From assembly GCA_009761415.1 (NCBI GenBank), contig QUOL01000014.1, positions 868,001 through 932,000 on the forward strand: 64,000 bases of DNA. The letters are read 5' to 3'. This stretch comes from Sarcomyxa edulis. Lineage: Eukaryota > Basidiomycota > Agaricomycetes > Agaricales > Mycenaceae. The translations under genes and the position numbers were made by a program. Positions 9,151 to 18,821 of the stretch are shown here, in pieces. Position 1 is the stretch's first letter, and each line of letters opens with the position of its first letter. A model generated the notes under the pieces. That model had not been told where the DNA came from, made no database searches, and saw only the letters and a list, made by a program, of their open reading frames with translations.

Positions 9151-9971
9151 ACCGTCCGATGAGTTTCCGATTCCTTGTTTCTGTAAAATAAATGCCTGAT
9201 AACAGGCGCATAATTCGTTCATAATTTTGCATAGTGTGAGACCCAGCGTCTCGGTCTCCTTGTAAATCTGTAAAACGTCGTGAGTTGCATACTTTTATCA
9301 TATCAGCGCATAATTGGGTTCGGTCTGCGTCAGTAGATCCGCTGGCCAGCCAGATCTACCGTCTCCGAACCCCGCATAGTCGTTCTTCTTCCAATTTCTT
9401 TCGATCGTTTGTCGTCCGTGGTCTTTTCGCAGTATTTCGTCACTGTGTACAGGAGAGCCGTCGCTCTCTATCCGTTATGGGTTTATGACTCCCATGGCGC
9501 AAACTTATCCGTTTCGTGCTTGCTTTTAATCGTTCGTTCTTCTTATTGACTTCCTGGGTACCGTTTTTTAACCCTTAACTTTTTATGTTCGATGACTTCC
9601 ATTATCTCATTCCCAATCGTGCTTGTTCGCCTGGATATGCTTGCTCCGACAATTTTTATCTCCATGATCGTCGTTCTCCGGTCTCGATTTTCTTCGTTTT
9701 TCGATGTGATCGAGCCCGATCTCCTTTAGGCTGTCCGATCCTTCGGTTACCAGTGGATGTTTGGCATCGGCTTCCCCTTTGTTTGGCGCCGCCGCGAGAT
9801 GCGAAGCGCGATTAGATCGACACGTGCCTGGAGATACCCGAAATGAGATCGCCGAGGTATGGAATCACTTTCGAACTTTATCGATCAAATCTCTCTCGCC
9901 CTCTGCCCACCACTTTTCCAATACCAGACGCGCCTCGATCACCTCTCCCATCTCTTCTGAAGATCATCCCA
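9151..9971 (+). other. Intergenic spacer between cargo genes E and F
   Basis: It holds the 3' end of gene E and the presumed promoter of gene F. No TATA box was found near the F start; the last ~100 bases are pyrimidine-rich, as in many fungal core promoters. Short ORFs here (for example 9285-9488 and 9585-9815) show no family resemblance. Confidence 0.5.
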
Positions 9972-11737
9972 ATGTCTTTGCCATCGTCTGCGCCCCTAGC
10001 CGCTCCCGATTTCACGTTCTCCGAGGCTTTCAACCTTGCGCTATCTGGTGGTTTACCTACGACAAGGGTTCCAACGCAGGTTATGGCTTCTATGAAATCG
10101 TCGCGAAGGATCCCTGGTTCGGGGTACGGTTTGATCGAAGAACTCCGACCAGTAACCGCTAGAAGTCGCGAGGAGCTCCATTCAGCGTGTGTGGCATTCC
10201 TACACATCGGGTGGACGCCTCCTTTCCCCCCAGCTTTCGACAATTTCCCTACCCTTGACGACGATATTATTGGCTTCGTCCGCCAGCTCGTTGTCGTCCC
10301 CGATTTCTTCCTGGAGGCCCTCGAGTATAATCTCCCCGTTCGTCGCACTCCCCTCTTCCTTCCTGCTAAGGAAGAGACTCCTGCTCCGTGGTACGGTAGC
10401 TTTGAAAAGATACTGGGGACATCCGAGTTTCCCAACTTGTCCGAGAACGAGATCGACGAGCTTGGTAAGTCAGTTCTTACTTTCCCTTCCTCCTTTAATT
10501 GATTCCGATTCATTCTTTTCAGCCGAAGATACCGATTCCGGTCCTAGCGGCGTCGCTATAGTTCACACGACAGATCCACCCCCAGCGATTATCGGTGCCT
10601 CGAGCGTCGTCAATCCCGAAAGTTCGGAGGGAGACGTCCCGCCCCCCGAGGTAAGAGTCAAGTATCCTCGTGGAGTTAAACGCGCAAGGGAAGAATTCGA
10701 CACGGACATCGTCCGTCCTCGTATCAAACCCGTAGTCCTTCCTCCCTCGTCGATTCCGAGTCGCGCGGTTCCTATCAAAAAACCCCCAGGTATTTCTTCG
10801 AAAAGAGCAGGTCGTATTCTGAAGGCCCAGCAGCCTTATCTTATCCGTCACCTGGTACGTTTTTCTCTTCCGTTCTTCCTTCTAGTACTAAAATACCCTG
10901 CTTTATAGGACTGGCGTTGCAGCAGATGTATCAAGCACAACGTCACCTGTAACGGGCATCGTAGTCACGCTTGCGATAGGTGCTTTGCTCGGAGGACCGG
11001 CTGTGATATTCACGAGGACGAAGGTCTCCTCGATCTTTCCCGTGCCATCGAACTGGGAGAAATCGTTATCGCGCCAAAGAAAGTTGCTCCCGTATCCGAA
11101 ACCTCCGACAGTCTTCCTGGTCCTTCGACCATCGATGAGCGGCGAGAAATGCCTTCTAGAGACAAGGGAAAGGGGAAGGCTCGCGAGGTTTCACCGGTCG
11201 GCGTCGAGGAATCCCAGTTCGCACCTTTAAAAATTCGTGGTGCGTTTTCTTTTCTATTCAAGGATCGCATTCTTGAATCTATCGTTCTTTGTTTTATTTG
11301 CAGTACCCAGGCCCGTCGGTGGTTATTATGCCGCGGAGCCAGCACCCAGTAGTACTTTGTCTGAAGTGCCGATCTCTTTCGGCGAGATGCGTATGCCCGA
11401 AACTCGCAAGATCGTTCCTCCGCAAGAACCCGCAAGTCGATCCGAAGGTCTCGATAATACGGGTAACATCGAACCATCCAGCACTTCCGAACCCTCCTCG
11501 ATCAATCCCTCGTTCGCCTCCCAGGGTCAACAGGTCACAGGTCGTCGAAGGAAATGGAAGTCGATGGTTGACAGTTTGAGAGTCAGGATACTTGACGGTG
11601 CTGCTGGTGTCGAGGTCTTTGGTAAGCTTGCCCCAGTCATCCGTGATCAGTTGTCGGGTATTATCGATGCCGCAATATCGCAAGTCGAAGATCAATACGG
11701 GTTTATATTTGAGGAGGAGCAGGCCGATTCCACGTAA
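9972..11737 (+). CDS. Cargo protein F with Zn(II)2Cys6-type cluster
   Basis: Four exons (9972-10464, 10523-10854, 10909-11239, 11304-11737) join in frame to 529 aa; all three introns are GT-AG, 54-64 nt. The start is the ATG of MSLPSSAPL; an in-frame ATG at 9843 would add 43 residues. Residues ~279-307 have six Cys spaced C-x2-C-x6-C-x7-C-x2-C-x6-C, the fungal binuclear zinc cluster spacing, followed by a basic stretch. Flanking parts are Pro/Ser-rich with a KRAREE patch that may be a nuclear signal. The C-terminal ~80 residues look helical. A DNA- or RNA-binding role is inferred from the cluster; similar clusters occur in regulators and in Agaricomycete transposon-related ORFs. Confidence 0.75.
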
Positions 11738-12060
11738 AATAGTAGTTCGATTTTGGAAGTAATATTTTCGTTTCCTATGTAATTTTTATAGGAGAGTAAT
11801 CCACGATTTGTTTCTTTTTATTTTGGACACCAAGAGACGTGTGTCTTGTTCTAATATAGTTGTCGGGAGTGGCGTCTTGTGGATAGGGGCGAGAAGTGAC
11901 TCTTTTCTGTGTGATGTCTATGTTTTGGAAGGGAGCGTCTAGGATGAGAATCAATCGAGATTTTATTGATGATTTGGACGGAGTGATTTCTTCGGAGGGG
12001 TCGTTTTATGGAGAATAGACGGATAATTGCGATGTTCGGTAAGCTTGGGGAGAAGCTTAC
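11738..12060. other. Spacer between cargo gene F and the primer-site region
   Basis: AT-rich 3' flank of gene F. Read on the minus strand it lies where a retroelement leader would be. No ORF of note. Confidence 0.5.
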
Positions 12061-12065
12061 TCCCC
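12039..12065 (-). other. Palindromic hairpin beside the candidate primer site
   Basis: GTAAGCTT and AAGCTTAC form an 8-bp perfect inverted repeat with a 6-base GGGGAG loop, followed by TCCCC that can pair with the loop. In minus orientation it sits directly downstream of the candidate primer site, where retroviral and retrotransposon RNAs carry dimerisation and packaging stem-loops. Role inferred only. Confidence 0.45.
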
Positions 12066-12080
12066 TCGCGGTGGGCTCCA
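12061..12080 (-). other. Candidate primer binding site (minus strand)
   Basis: In minus orientation the bases two nucleotides inside the LTR end read TGGAGCCCACCGCGAGG. A TGG at this position pairs with the CCA of a tRNA primer. The matching tRNA could not be assigned by eye. Confidence 0.5.
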
Positions 12081-12082
12081 GT

Positions 12083-13830
12083 TGTGATGAGGACTGCGGC
12101 GCTAGGAGTAGATGTGCTAGACTCCTAACTATAGTTCGCCTCTAGGGGGTAAGGTGACGTTTTCTCGGAGGGGATTTTACGTAGCGAGAAATCCTAATGC
12201 CCAGTGACTTGTGTTTGGATAATGTGTTCGTAAAACGGTGGTGAGGTGGGTATGAGATGATGAGGTGTAAGGTAAGCTTCGGACTTGTAGGATTGTTCTC
12301 GGTAGGCCGTTTAGAGGCTTCGGACAGCTATAGGTTCGTTCTTGAAAAACCTACGAAGGCCTCGGATAGCTTTCGGAGAGCTGATCGATGCTTCGGACGG
12401 CTTATAAAACGTCTTCGGAGAGCTATCGAGGGCTTCGGACAGCTATAAGTTCGATCTTGGAGAACCTACGAGGGCCTCGGACAGCTTTTGGTGAGCTGAC
12501 CGATGCTTTGTATAGCTATAAAACGTCTTCGGAGAGCTATCGAAGGTTTCGGACAGCTCTGAACTGATTTCGGAGAGCTTCGAGGGTTTCGGACAGCTAT
12601 GGACTGATTTCGGAGAGCTTCCTTTGTTCCGGGAGTGGTACTGCCGACTGAATCAAGTCCTTTTTCTTTTGTTTTGACCGACTCCTGTAATCGTTCCTTG
12701 TCTCGGTTTCAGAAGTATGAGAAAGAGATAGAATTCCTATAGAGAGTAACTGGGTAGTTGGTCGATTCGGGTATGTTCCTCTGGTTCTCGTCCACACTGG
12801 TTCTATCTACCGTTCTCCATGTCCTATCCTACTTTATATATGAATTCCTTCCCTGTCCTTGCCTAATTCTTCACCCCGAGTGCCATCCCAAGGTCCCCGA
12901 GATCTCCAATGATGAAACAGATCCGGTATTGGTTTTGATGTGTCCGAACCTCGCTCAGTGTGAAAGGTTAGGGCCTGAGGTGTTCTCTGAAAGCGTTGCA
13001 AGGTGAATTTGTGAAGGGATGAAACATGTCCGAGTGAGCAGGATGATGGGGAGCTTCCGATAGATTTTTCCAAGATGCGACGGCCAAAGTTGTCCGAGAA
13101 GAGTGAATTTGATGTGGGTTGCTAGGCGGAGACCTGTAGTGTCTTTGTTAGCGGGCGATACCTCGCTTACAAGTGCTGTGTCATGTGATAAACACAGAGG
13201 GAAGAATATTCCGTAGCACCACTTGGTCAGGGTGGACGGAGGTCTTAACGAGGCGTCCAGATGCATGGAAAGGTGTGAATTGAGATCACAATGTAAAGGG
13301 AATATGTCCGATTTGATAGGAAGAACAGCTCAGGGCAGCAAGCATCACGTTGGCGGTATGTCGACTGGTGGCAATGTTTTGTCGGTGAAGTATCTCTCGA
13401 TGAGGTCTTCTAGAGGTGAAAGGGAACCTGCTGAAACGATTTGGGATCTGTCCGAAGGATCTAGGGGGCTGCGGAGAGGTGATCGAGTACATTGGGCCTT
13501 CGGTCAGGTGAAACAACGATAGGGAATTGGGTTCTGGCGGTAGATTTCCTTCGGAGAAATTGTTCGTGTGTGATTTCAAGTATTCCGAAACGTTCTGAGA
13601 CGTGACCGAAGGCGGGTTAGCGTTTGGTGAGTGGATGAAGAGGCCGCTTTCGGGGAGAAACCGTCAAGTAGCGGGTACTTGGTGTCTTTCAGTGTCCGGT
13701 CATTCGAAAAGTAAGTCGTTTGTGGTGATGCCACCAGTATCTCTGTAGTTAGCTATGTCTGAGGAGTCGCATAAGAGTAGGTTGTTGTATAGTTGTCGAT
13801 TCCTTGGCTGGGGATGCTGGCATCCTCACA
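12083..13830 (-). repeat. Long terminal repeat, right copy (5' LTR if the element is on minus)
   Basis: Identical by inspection to 2123-3870, offset by exactly 9960 bases, including the TTCGGA(C/G)AGCT array (12319-12620) and the minus-strand TATATAAAG. Identity across 1748 bp points to a very recent insertion, unless gene conversion or assembly collapse is responsible. Confidence 0.9.
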
Positions 13831-13834
13831 ACGC
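13831..13834. repeat. Target-site duplication ACGC, right copy
   Basis: It follows the CA end of the right LTR directly and matches 2119-2122. Confidence 0.8.
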
Positions 13835-15903
13835 CATCGTGATATACTGGGGAGTCAATTGGCATTGATTTTGTGGGTCCGTTGCCCGAGTCGAAGAATC
13901 GGGATGGAGTTTTCAACTCTATTGCGGTGATAATCGATTTGAAAACGGCGATGGTGCACTTGATACCCAGCCGAACAAACTATAATGCAAGACAAATTGC
14001 TGAGCTCATGTTCGACGAGGTGTATAAATTGCATGGATTACCTAAATCCATTGTGAGTGATCGTGATGTGTTGTTTACTAGCACTTTTTGGAGTACGCTG
14101 CATAGGCTGGTGGGAACGAAGCTTCATATGTCGAGTTCGTACCATCCGCAGTCTGATGGCTCAACGGAGCGAGCAAATCGGACTATGACACAGATGCTGC
14201 GTCAGTGTATCAACGAAAAACAGAAAAACTGGGTCGAAAAATTACCTGGTATTGAATTTGCAATGAACTCGGCCAGGTCGGCGAGTACAAGTTATGCGCC
14301 GTTTTTTCTGAATACTGGGTCCATGCCGCGGCCGATGATTTGGGACTCTCCGAGAGTAGGGGAATATCCTGGAGTGGCTGCGTTTGCAAGTCGGCGGAAG
14401 TTGGCATTGATGGCTGCCCATGACAGCATTATTGACGCTCGAGTCAAACAGACGCGTGCGGCTAACCGTCGACGTCAGCCGAGTCCGTTCAGCGAGGGAG
14501 ACTTGGTGTACGTTACCACGAAGAATATCTCATTTCCGAAGGGCTTGGCAAGGAAAATGATCCCTAAGTACATGGGACCCTATAAAATAGCCAAGAATTT
14601 TGGCAATAACTCATTTGAAGTCGAGTTGCCTAAACACCTGAAGAAAAGAGGTGTTTGGAACGTCTTTCATGCAGAGAAATTGAGGGTACATACCCCAAAT
14701 GATGATCGACTCTTCCCCGGGCGCCTAGACAGTCAGCTCGGGAACGTTGGAGATGTTGAAGGCGAATGGGCCGTGGATCGAATTCTATCCCATGTTGGTA
14801 GGAGAACGGAGGCCGTCTTCGAGATGAAATGGAAGTCAGGAGACATAACATGGATGAGATATTACGATATTACTCACCTGGATGCGCTCGAGGCGTACTA
14901 TGTGCTTATGGGGGTCTCGAGCATAGCTGGGCTTCCTGAGGGAACGGGAAATTTGCCGGTGGATGTACGGATGTCCCTGGGAGGCGTTGAGCTGCGGGAC
15001 GAATCGAGGCCTATAAAGCAAGGGAGAAGACGTCAGGACAAAGGATTTCTTCCCCCTTCAGCACCGAGGGAACTCGAGCTTCTGTTACATTCCATCATCC
15101 ACGACTCTATCAAATACTCTTCTCCGATCCCTCGACGCGCACAGCCGCACCATCGTACTCCATATCCTCGATCTTCCCCTCACTCAGCAAATAGAATGCA
15201 CGTACCCGCCAATATCTATCTGGATCGAACTACACGTGACAAGTTCGAGCTGTACGACGATGTCAGTACATGGGGTACCTATACTATTCATCCTGGTCAG
15301 ATGCGGCAGTTCATCGACTATGATATGCTTTTGCGTCAGCACAAGACGCCCGACTACCAGCCGTTAGGCTATGCAGAGTTCATAGCTATCTATAACTCCG
15401 ATCCCGATTCCAAGACACAGTTTGCGGAGTTTGACAAACTTACCATGGATGTTCACGCCTATGGTGCCGCTGTCAACCGTCTCGAATTCAAGGTCGGTGA
15501 CCGTGACTTTGGGGCGGCACCAACATCGTTGCAGTTGGCACCTGGGGAACGCGTGGTCGGTGCTCAGGAGGACGCGTCGCTTCGATACTCGATGATTCGT
15601 AACATCCAGACGTTGGAGAGGGACGAGGCGTTCAAAACGAAGAAAATCAACCAGCGCGTTGAAGAACGAGCAGCGAAGGACGCCATGACGGTGAGTCTGA
15701 AGAGGAAAGCACGCAAGGAGGCGCGCAAGGAGGCGCGTTTAGCTCGGGCGGCAAACGACGAGTTATTTGGGCCTGACGTGGTGGAGGATGCGATTGCGCA
15801 TGCCGATGCAATGGTAGACGATGCGGATGGGATTGCAGATGATGCACAGGACATGGATGCAGAGGGGGAGGCTGACGAAGAGGCAGCAGTACCGGTGGAG
15901 TGA
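13832..15903 (+). pseudogene. Ty3/gypsy integrase and chromo-like tail, right half of the relic
   Basis: The first codons (RHRDILG) continue the RNase H frame of 2003-2122. At ~13850 the frame jumps into integrase (SIGIDFVGPLP), so the rest of RNase H, the H2C2 finger and the start of integrase are deleted. From ~13862 the frame is open to a TGA at 15901-15903. It shows the integrase core (SDRDVLFTS, then the SYHPQSDGSTERANR block with the catalytic Glu), the C-terminal GPY-type region (KYMGPYKIAKN) and a chromo-like segment ending near YVLMGV. A further ~330 residues follow, including a basic K/R stretch and an acidic end. The element cannot make a functional polyprotein but could retain a translatable integrase fragment. 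Confidence 0.88.
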
Positions 15904-15931
15904 GACATTCAACGAATGTCTGGAGGGCGTA

Positions 15932-16393
15932 TGTAGCGATATCGGATCGCTATTCGGATCACCTTCCTCTTTCGGAAGGCTATCCTTCTCTCTCCCCAAT
16001 TCTCGATACATTCACGTTCGTTCCATCGCTTTCCACCAGCCCGTGTCGACACGCACTCTAGGCTCTCTGGAAAGCTATCTTACTCACTACTACTTACTCT
16101 ACCTAATATTCCGGACGCCGTACGGAGCACCCAGAACCAGGTCTTTCTTACTTACATTCAGTTCACTCGATCACTTGGTCTTGGTACGTCCGTAGGCCTT
16201 CTAAAAATAGCTACCTCATCCTAGTATAAAGGACAGGCTCTTTGTACTAGATACGGTAGCTTTAACCCGAACGACGAACACTTAAACCAGTTACTCCTTG
16301 TTCCAACCTAAGCCCGTGTGCGTTACCGTGACTTGTCACTCTACCGTCACAGGGCCTGACTGGTCTGCAGTTTTGAGCCTTATGATATCAACA
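15932..16393 (+). repeat. Probable 3' LTR of the gypsy relic
   Basis: A purine-rich TGGAGGGCG precedes TGTAGCGATATC, and the stretch closes with GATATCAACA, giving TG...CA ends after ~460 bp. A TATAAA lies at ~16225. There is no second copy in the window to confirm the edges, so the boundaries are tentative. Confidence 0.45.
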
Positions 16394-17079
16394 TGCTTCT
16401 CTGAGTCCACGTATTTTGCAGGGCCAAACATATTTACAATTTCCTTTCTACAATAAGTGGGACTTTGGCAAGACTTTTTAGCACAAGAGTCGGTGGAGTA
16501 GCTTCAGCTGACTTTGAGAAGCCATGTCCCCTCCATTTATCTCGTCTTAGATAGCATATGCATTTGTAGAGCTCCTCCTGGAGTAATCGAGGGTTGACGG
16601 TTGCACATTCGTTAAAGAGCACAGTTGTAAAACTTTAAAGCTCTTTAGGATAATCCATGATGGAGAAGAATCAATCCCCAAATGTGAGGTGGTTTATGCG
16701 CAAAGCACAGGCGGTGAAGATCTTGGACTTCTTGTGATGATTGACAGAGACGTTGATCTGTTGATCTGTTGAAATTGTCTATTAGCCTGAGGATGTTCGT
16801 CAAATATGTGTATTGTTTCTTGACCTTGATCTTGGCCTCGCATTTTGCAAGATAAATATGCAGAGCAGAAATGATTATGTAGTTTGAGTGTTTGAGAAAG
16901 CGATATGAGAATGCTTGAGATTGGATATGTGGTTACAAGACTCGGACGCGTCGCGTTCGATTTCTGACGCGACGGTCACGCCGTCTGTGTGACCGGGCTC
17001 TCTGACGTGCGCGTGATGCGTGACTGACACTACTCTTGGCAGGACTTCGAAGTTCGTGCATCCGAAAAAACATCGTCCC
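16394..17079. other. Intergenic region upstream of the SNIP1-like gene
   Basis: Contains the promoter of the next gene and short meaningless ORFs. No RNA gene or repeat recognised. Confidence 0.5.
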
Positions 17080-18250
17080 ATGCCTCGTTCACGCTCCCCA
17101 TCTGGACAACGACGACGATCTGTAGAACGAGAATACTCTAGAGACACTCGCCATGATCGTAGGGACCATCACACCGGTCGACGCCACGCTGACGACTTGC
17201 CAGGAGAACGGCGCAGATTCGATGACCGTCGGCCTACCAGTAGCAGAGACGAAAAACCCATGAACGGGGACAGACAGACAGATTATAAGCGTCCTAGCGG
17301 TCGTAGTCAAAACGAGGACCGTGACCGGTATGGACGAGGTGACAGAGATCAACGTCGGGATCGGGGCAACGACGGGGAGAGAGAAAGAGATAGGATAAGA
17401 GACAGAGACAGAGACAGAGACCGTGCGGGTCCATCTCGACGGTCAGCCTCTCCACCACCCCGGACTTCACGACCACGGTCCGCTAAACCACCATCTCCGT
17501 CTGTCTCTCGATCAGCTTCACCCGTTGATAAAGCAAAACCAAACTTTGCTCCTTCAGGCCTTCTCGCAGCCGATACTAACACCGTGAAAGCCGTTGACGG
17601 CAGTAGCACTATACTCAAATACAACGAGCCTCCAGAAGCAAGAAAACCCGTGTTAGGCTGGAGATTATACGTATTCAAAGGGAGCGAGCAAGTCGGTGAG
17701 TCCCCTTCGAAACGGTCTTTTTCTCGCAGCATCATTGATGACCTTACGGGTATGTAGAGCTACTCCACATTCATCGTCAAAGCGCATATCTTATTGGGAG
17801 GGACCGCCTGGTCGCGGACATAGCTGTGGACCATCCATCTTGTTCTAAGCAACATGCTGTAATACAATGTGCGTAGTTTCCTTTGTTGTCTATCAAGCTT
17901 TATTGTAATAACATAATTATCACAAAGATCGATATGTACCAGAAAAGGATGAGTTTGGGGGCACAAAGAGCGTTGTCAAGTGAGTCTCATTGTATTCGGG
18001 CTCTGCATACGTGTTGACCCTTCCTCCTCTCGTGATTAGACCATTCATAATTGACTTGGAATCTACCAATGGGACACATGTAAACGACGAGGCCATACCA
18101 GTGTCGAGATACTACGAGCTAAAAGCTGGTGATGGTGCGTTCTTATCTCAACTGGACGATGCAGACGAGCCTGACTATCTCCTCCTTGCAGTAATAAAAT
18201 TTGGGCAGTCTACCCGAGAATATGTTCTTCTGCATGACGAGGCGACATGA
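17080..18250 (+). CDS. PML1: FHA-domain splicing factor, SNIP1/Pml1 family
   Basis: Five exons (17080-17695, 17758-17868, 17928-17979, 18040-18134, 18192-18250) join to 310 aa. The first ~165 residues are an Arg/Ser/Asp-rich, RD/RS-like low-complexity region. A conserved linker (NTVKAVDGSSTILKYNEPPE) leads into an FHA domain with the hallmarks YLIGRDR, HPSCSKQHAVIQYR and LESTNGTHVN, ending at EYVLLHDEAT. This is the full layout of Smad nuclear-interacting protein 1 and yeast Pml1, a subunit of the RES pre-mRNA retention and splicing complex acting in the nucleus; the FHA fold binds a partner peptide of the complex. The ATG at 17080 is the first in frame. All introns are GT-AG, 57-62 nt. Confidence 0.93.
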
Positions 18251-18821
18251 CTTCTCAATCTTCGTGTATAGTGTTCCGAATAAATCATCTACCGAGTCCT
18301 TTCCTTCAATCCATTGCGCGTTAAAGGTCTGGCTTTGTGATATATCACTTAAGATTTTTGTGGATTGTCAGAGTCTGAACTCCTCCAATTGAGACTACCG
18401 TCATTATATATGACTATCGGAATTGGAACTGGTCGTAAAGAAACAGGATGATTGGTGGAGTGGAAATGTGGAAGAGCGTGAGACAAAGGTAGAGTAAGGG
18501 TAGAGGCGTATAGCGGAGAAAGATGAATGATGGACCAGGTGACAAAAACATGATGAGGAAACATGCACTCGAGTTCCAATGTGGAGAAGTATAGTTGTTG
18601 TGGAGAGTAACAATAAGGAAGAAAATAAGAAATAAATGAGAAATAAGTCCTCAAGTGAATGAGATACAAACCAGTACTGTAACATCTGATACAGTTAAGA
18701 TGAAAAGAAAACAAGAAAACGTCGTTAGGAGTCTGTGATCACAAGGAAGAATAAGCCAACGTCGCGAAGAGGCGAAAATCACAGACCAGACTCACCATGA
18801 ACAGAGAAAAACAATCAACAT
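18251..18821. other. Convergent 3' spacer
   Basis: Lies between the 3' ends of the SNIP1-like gene and ZF3. ORFs here are short and purine/pyrimidine biased. Nothing supported. Confidence 0.5.

Larger units (their letters stand above)
2123..13830 (-). mobile_element. Young non-autonomous LTR element carrying antisense cargo genes
   Basis: It is bounded by 1748-bp direct repeats that are identical by line-by-line reading, with TGTGA...TCACA ends and a 4-bp ACGC target duplication. The ~8.2-kb interior has no gag, protease, reverse transcriptase or integrase frame on either strand. It does carry at least six intron-containing genes on the plus strand. Signals for reverse transcription appear in minus orientation: the purine run AGGAGGAAG directly beside the left LTR (3871-3879, minus) and a TGG-starting candidate primer site two bases inside the right LTR. 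A TATATAAAG box lies in the LTR on the minus strand. The layout resembles a large retrotransposon derivative mobilised in trans by an integrase-bearing relative. Minus orientation is an inference, but it explains intron retention. Confidence 0.8.

Noticed and set aside
10189..10908. 239-codon plus-strand ORF overlapping cargo gene F
   Set aside because: It reads through the first intron of F in another frame. The spliced F model preserves the zinc cluster and joins all four exons in frame.
2123..13830. Duplicated 1.75-kb repeats as a simple segmental duplication or a DNA transposon
   Set aside because: TG...CA ends, a short target duplication splitting a coding frame, and adjacent purine tract and primer-type site fit an LTR element better. 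No transposase is seen.
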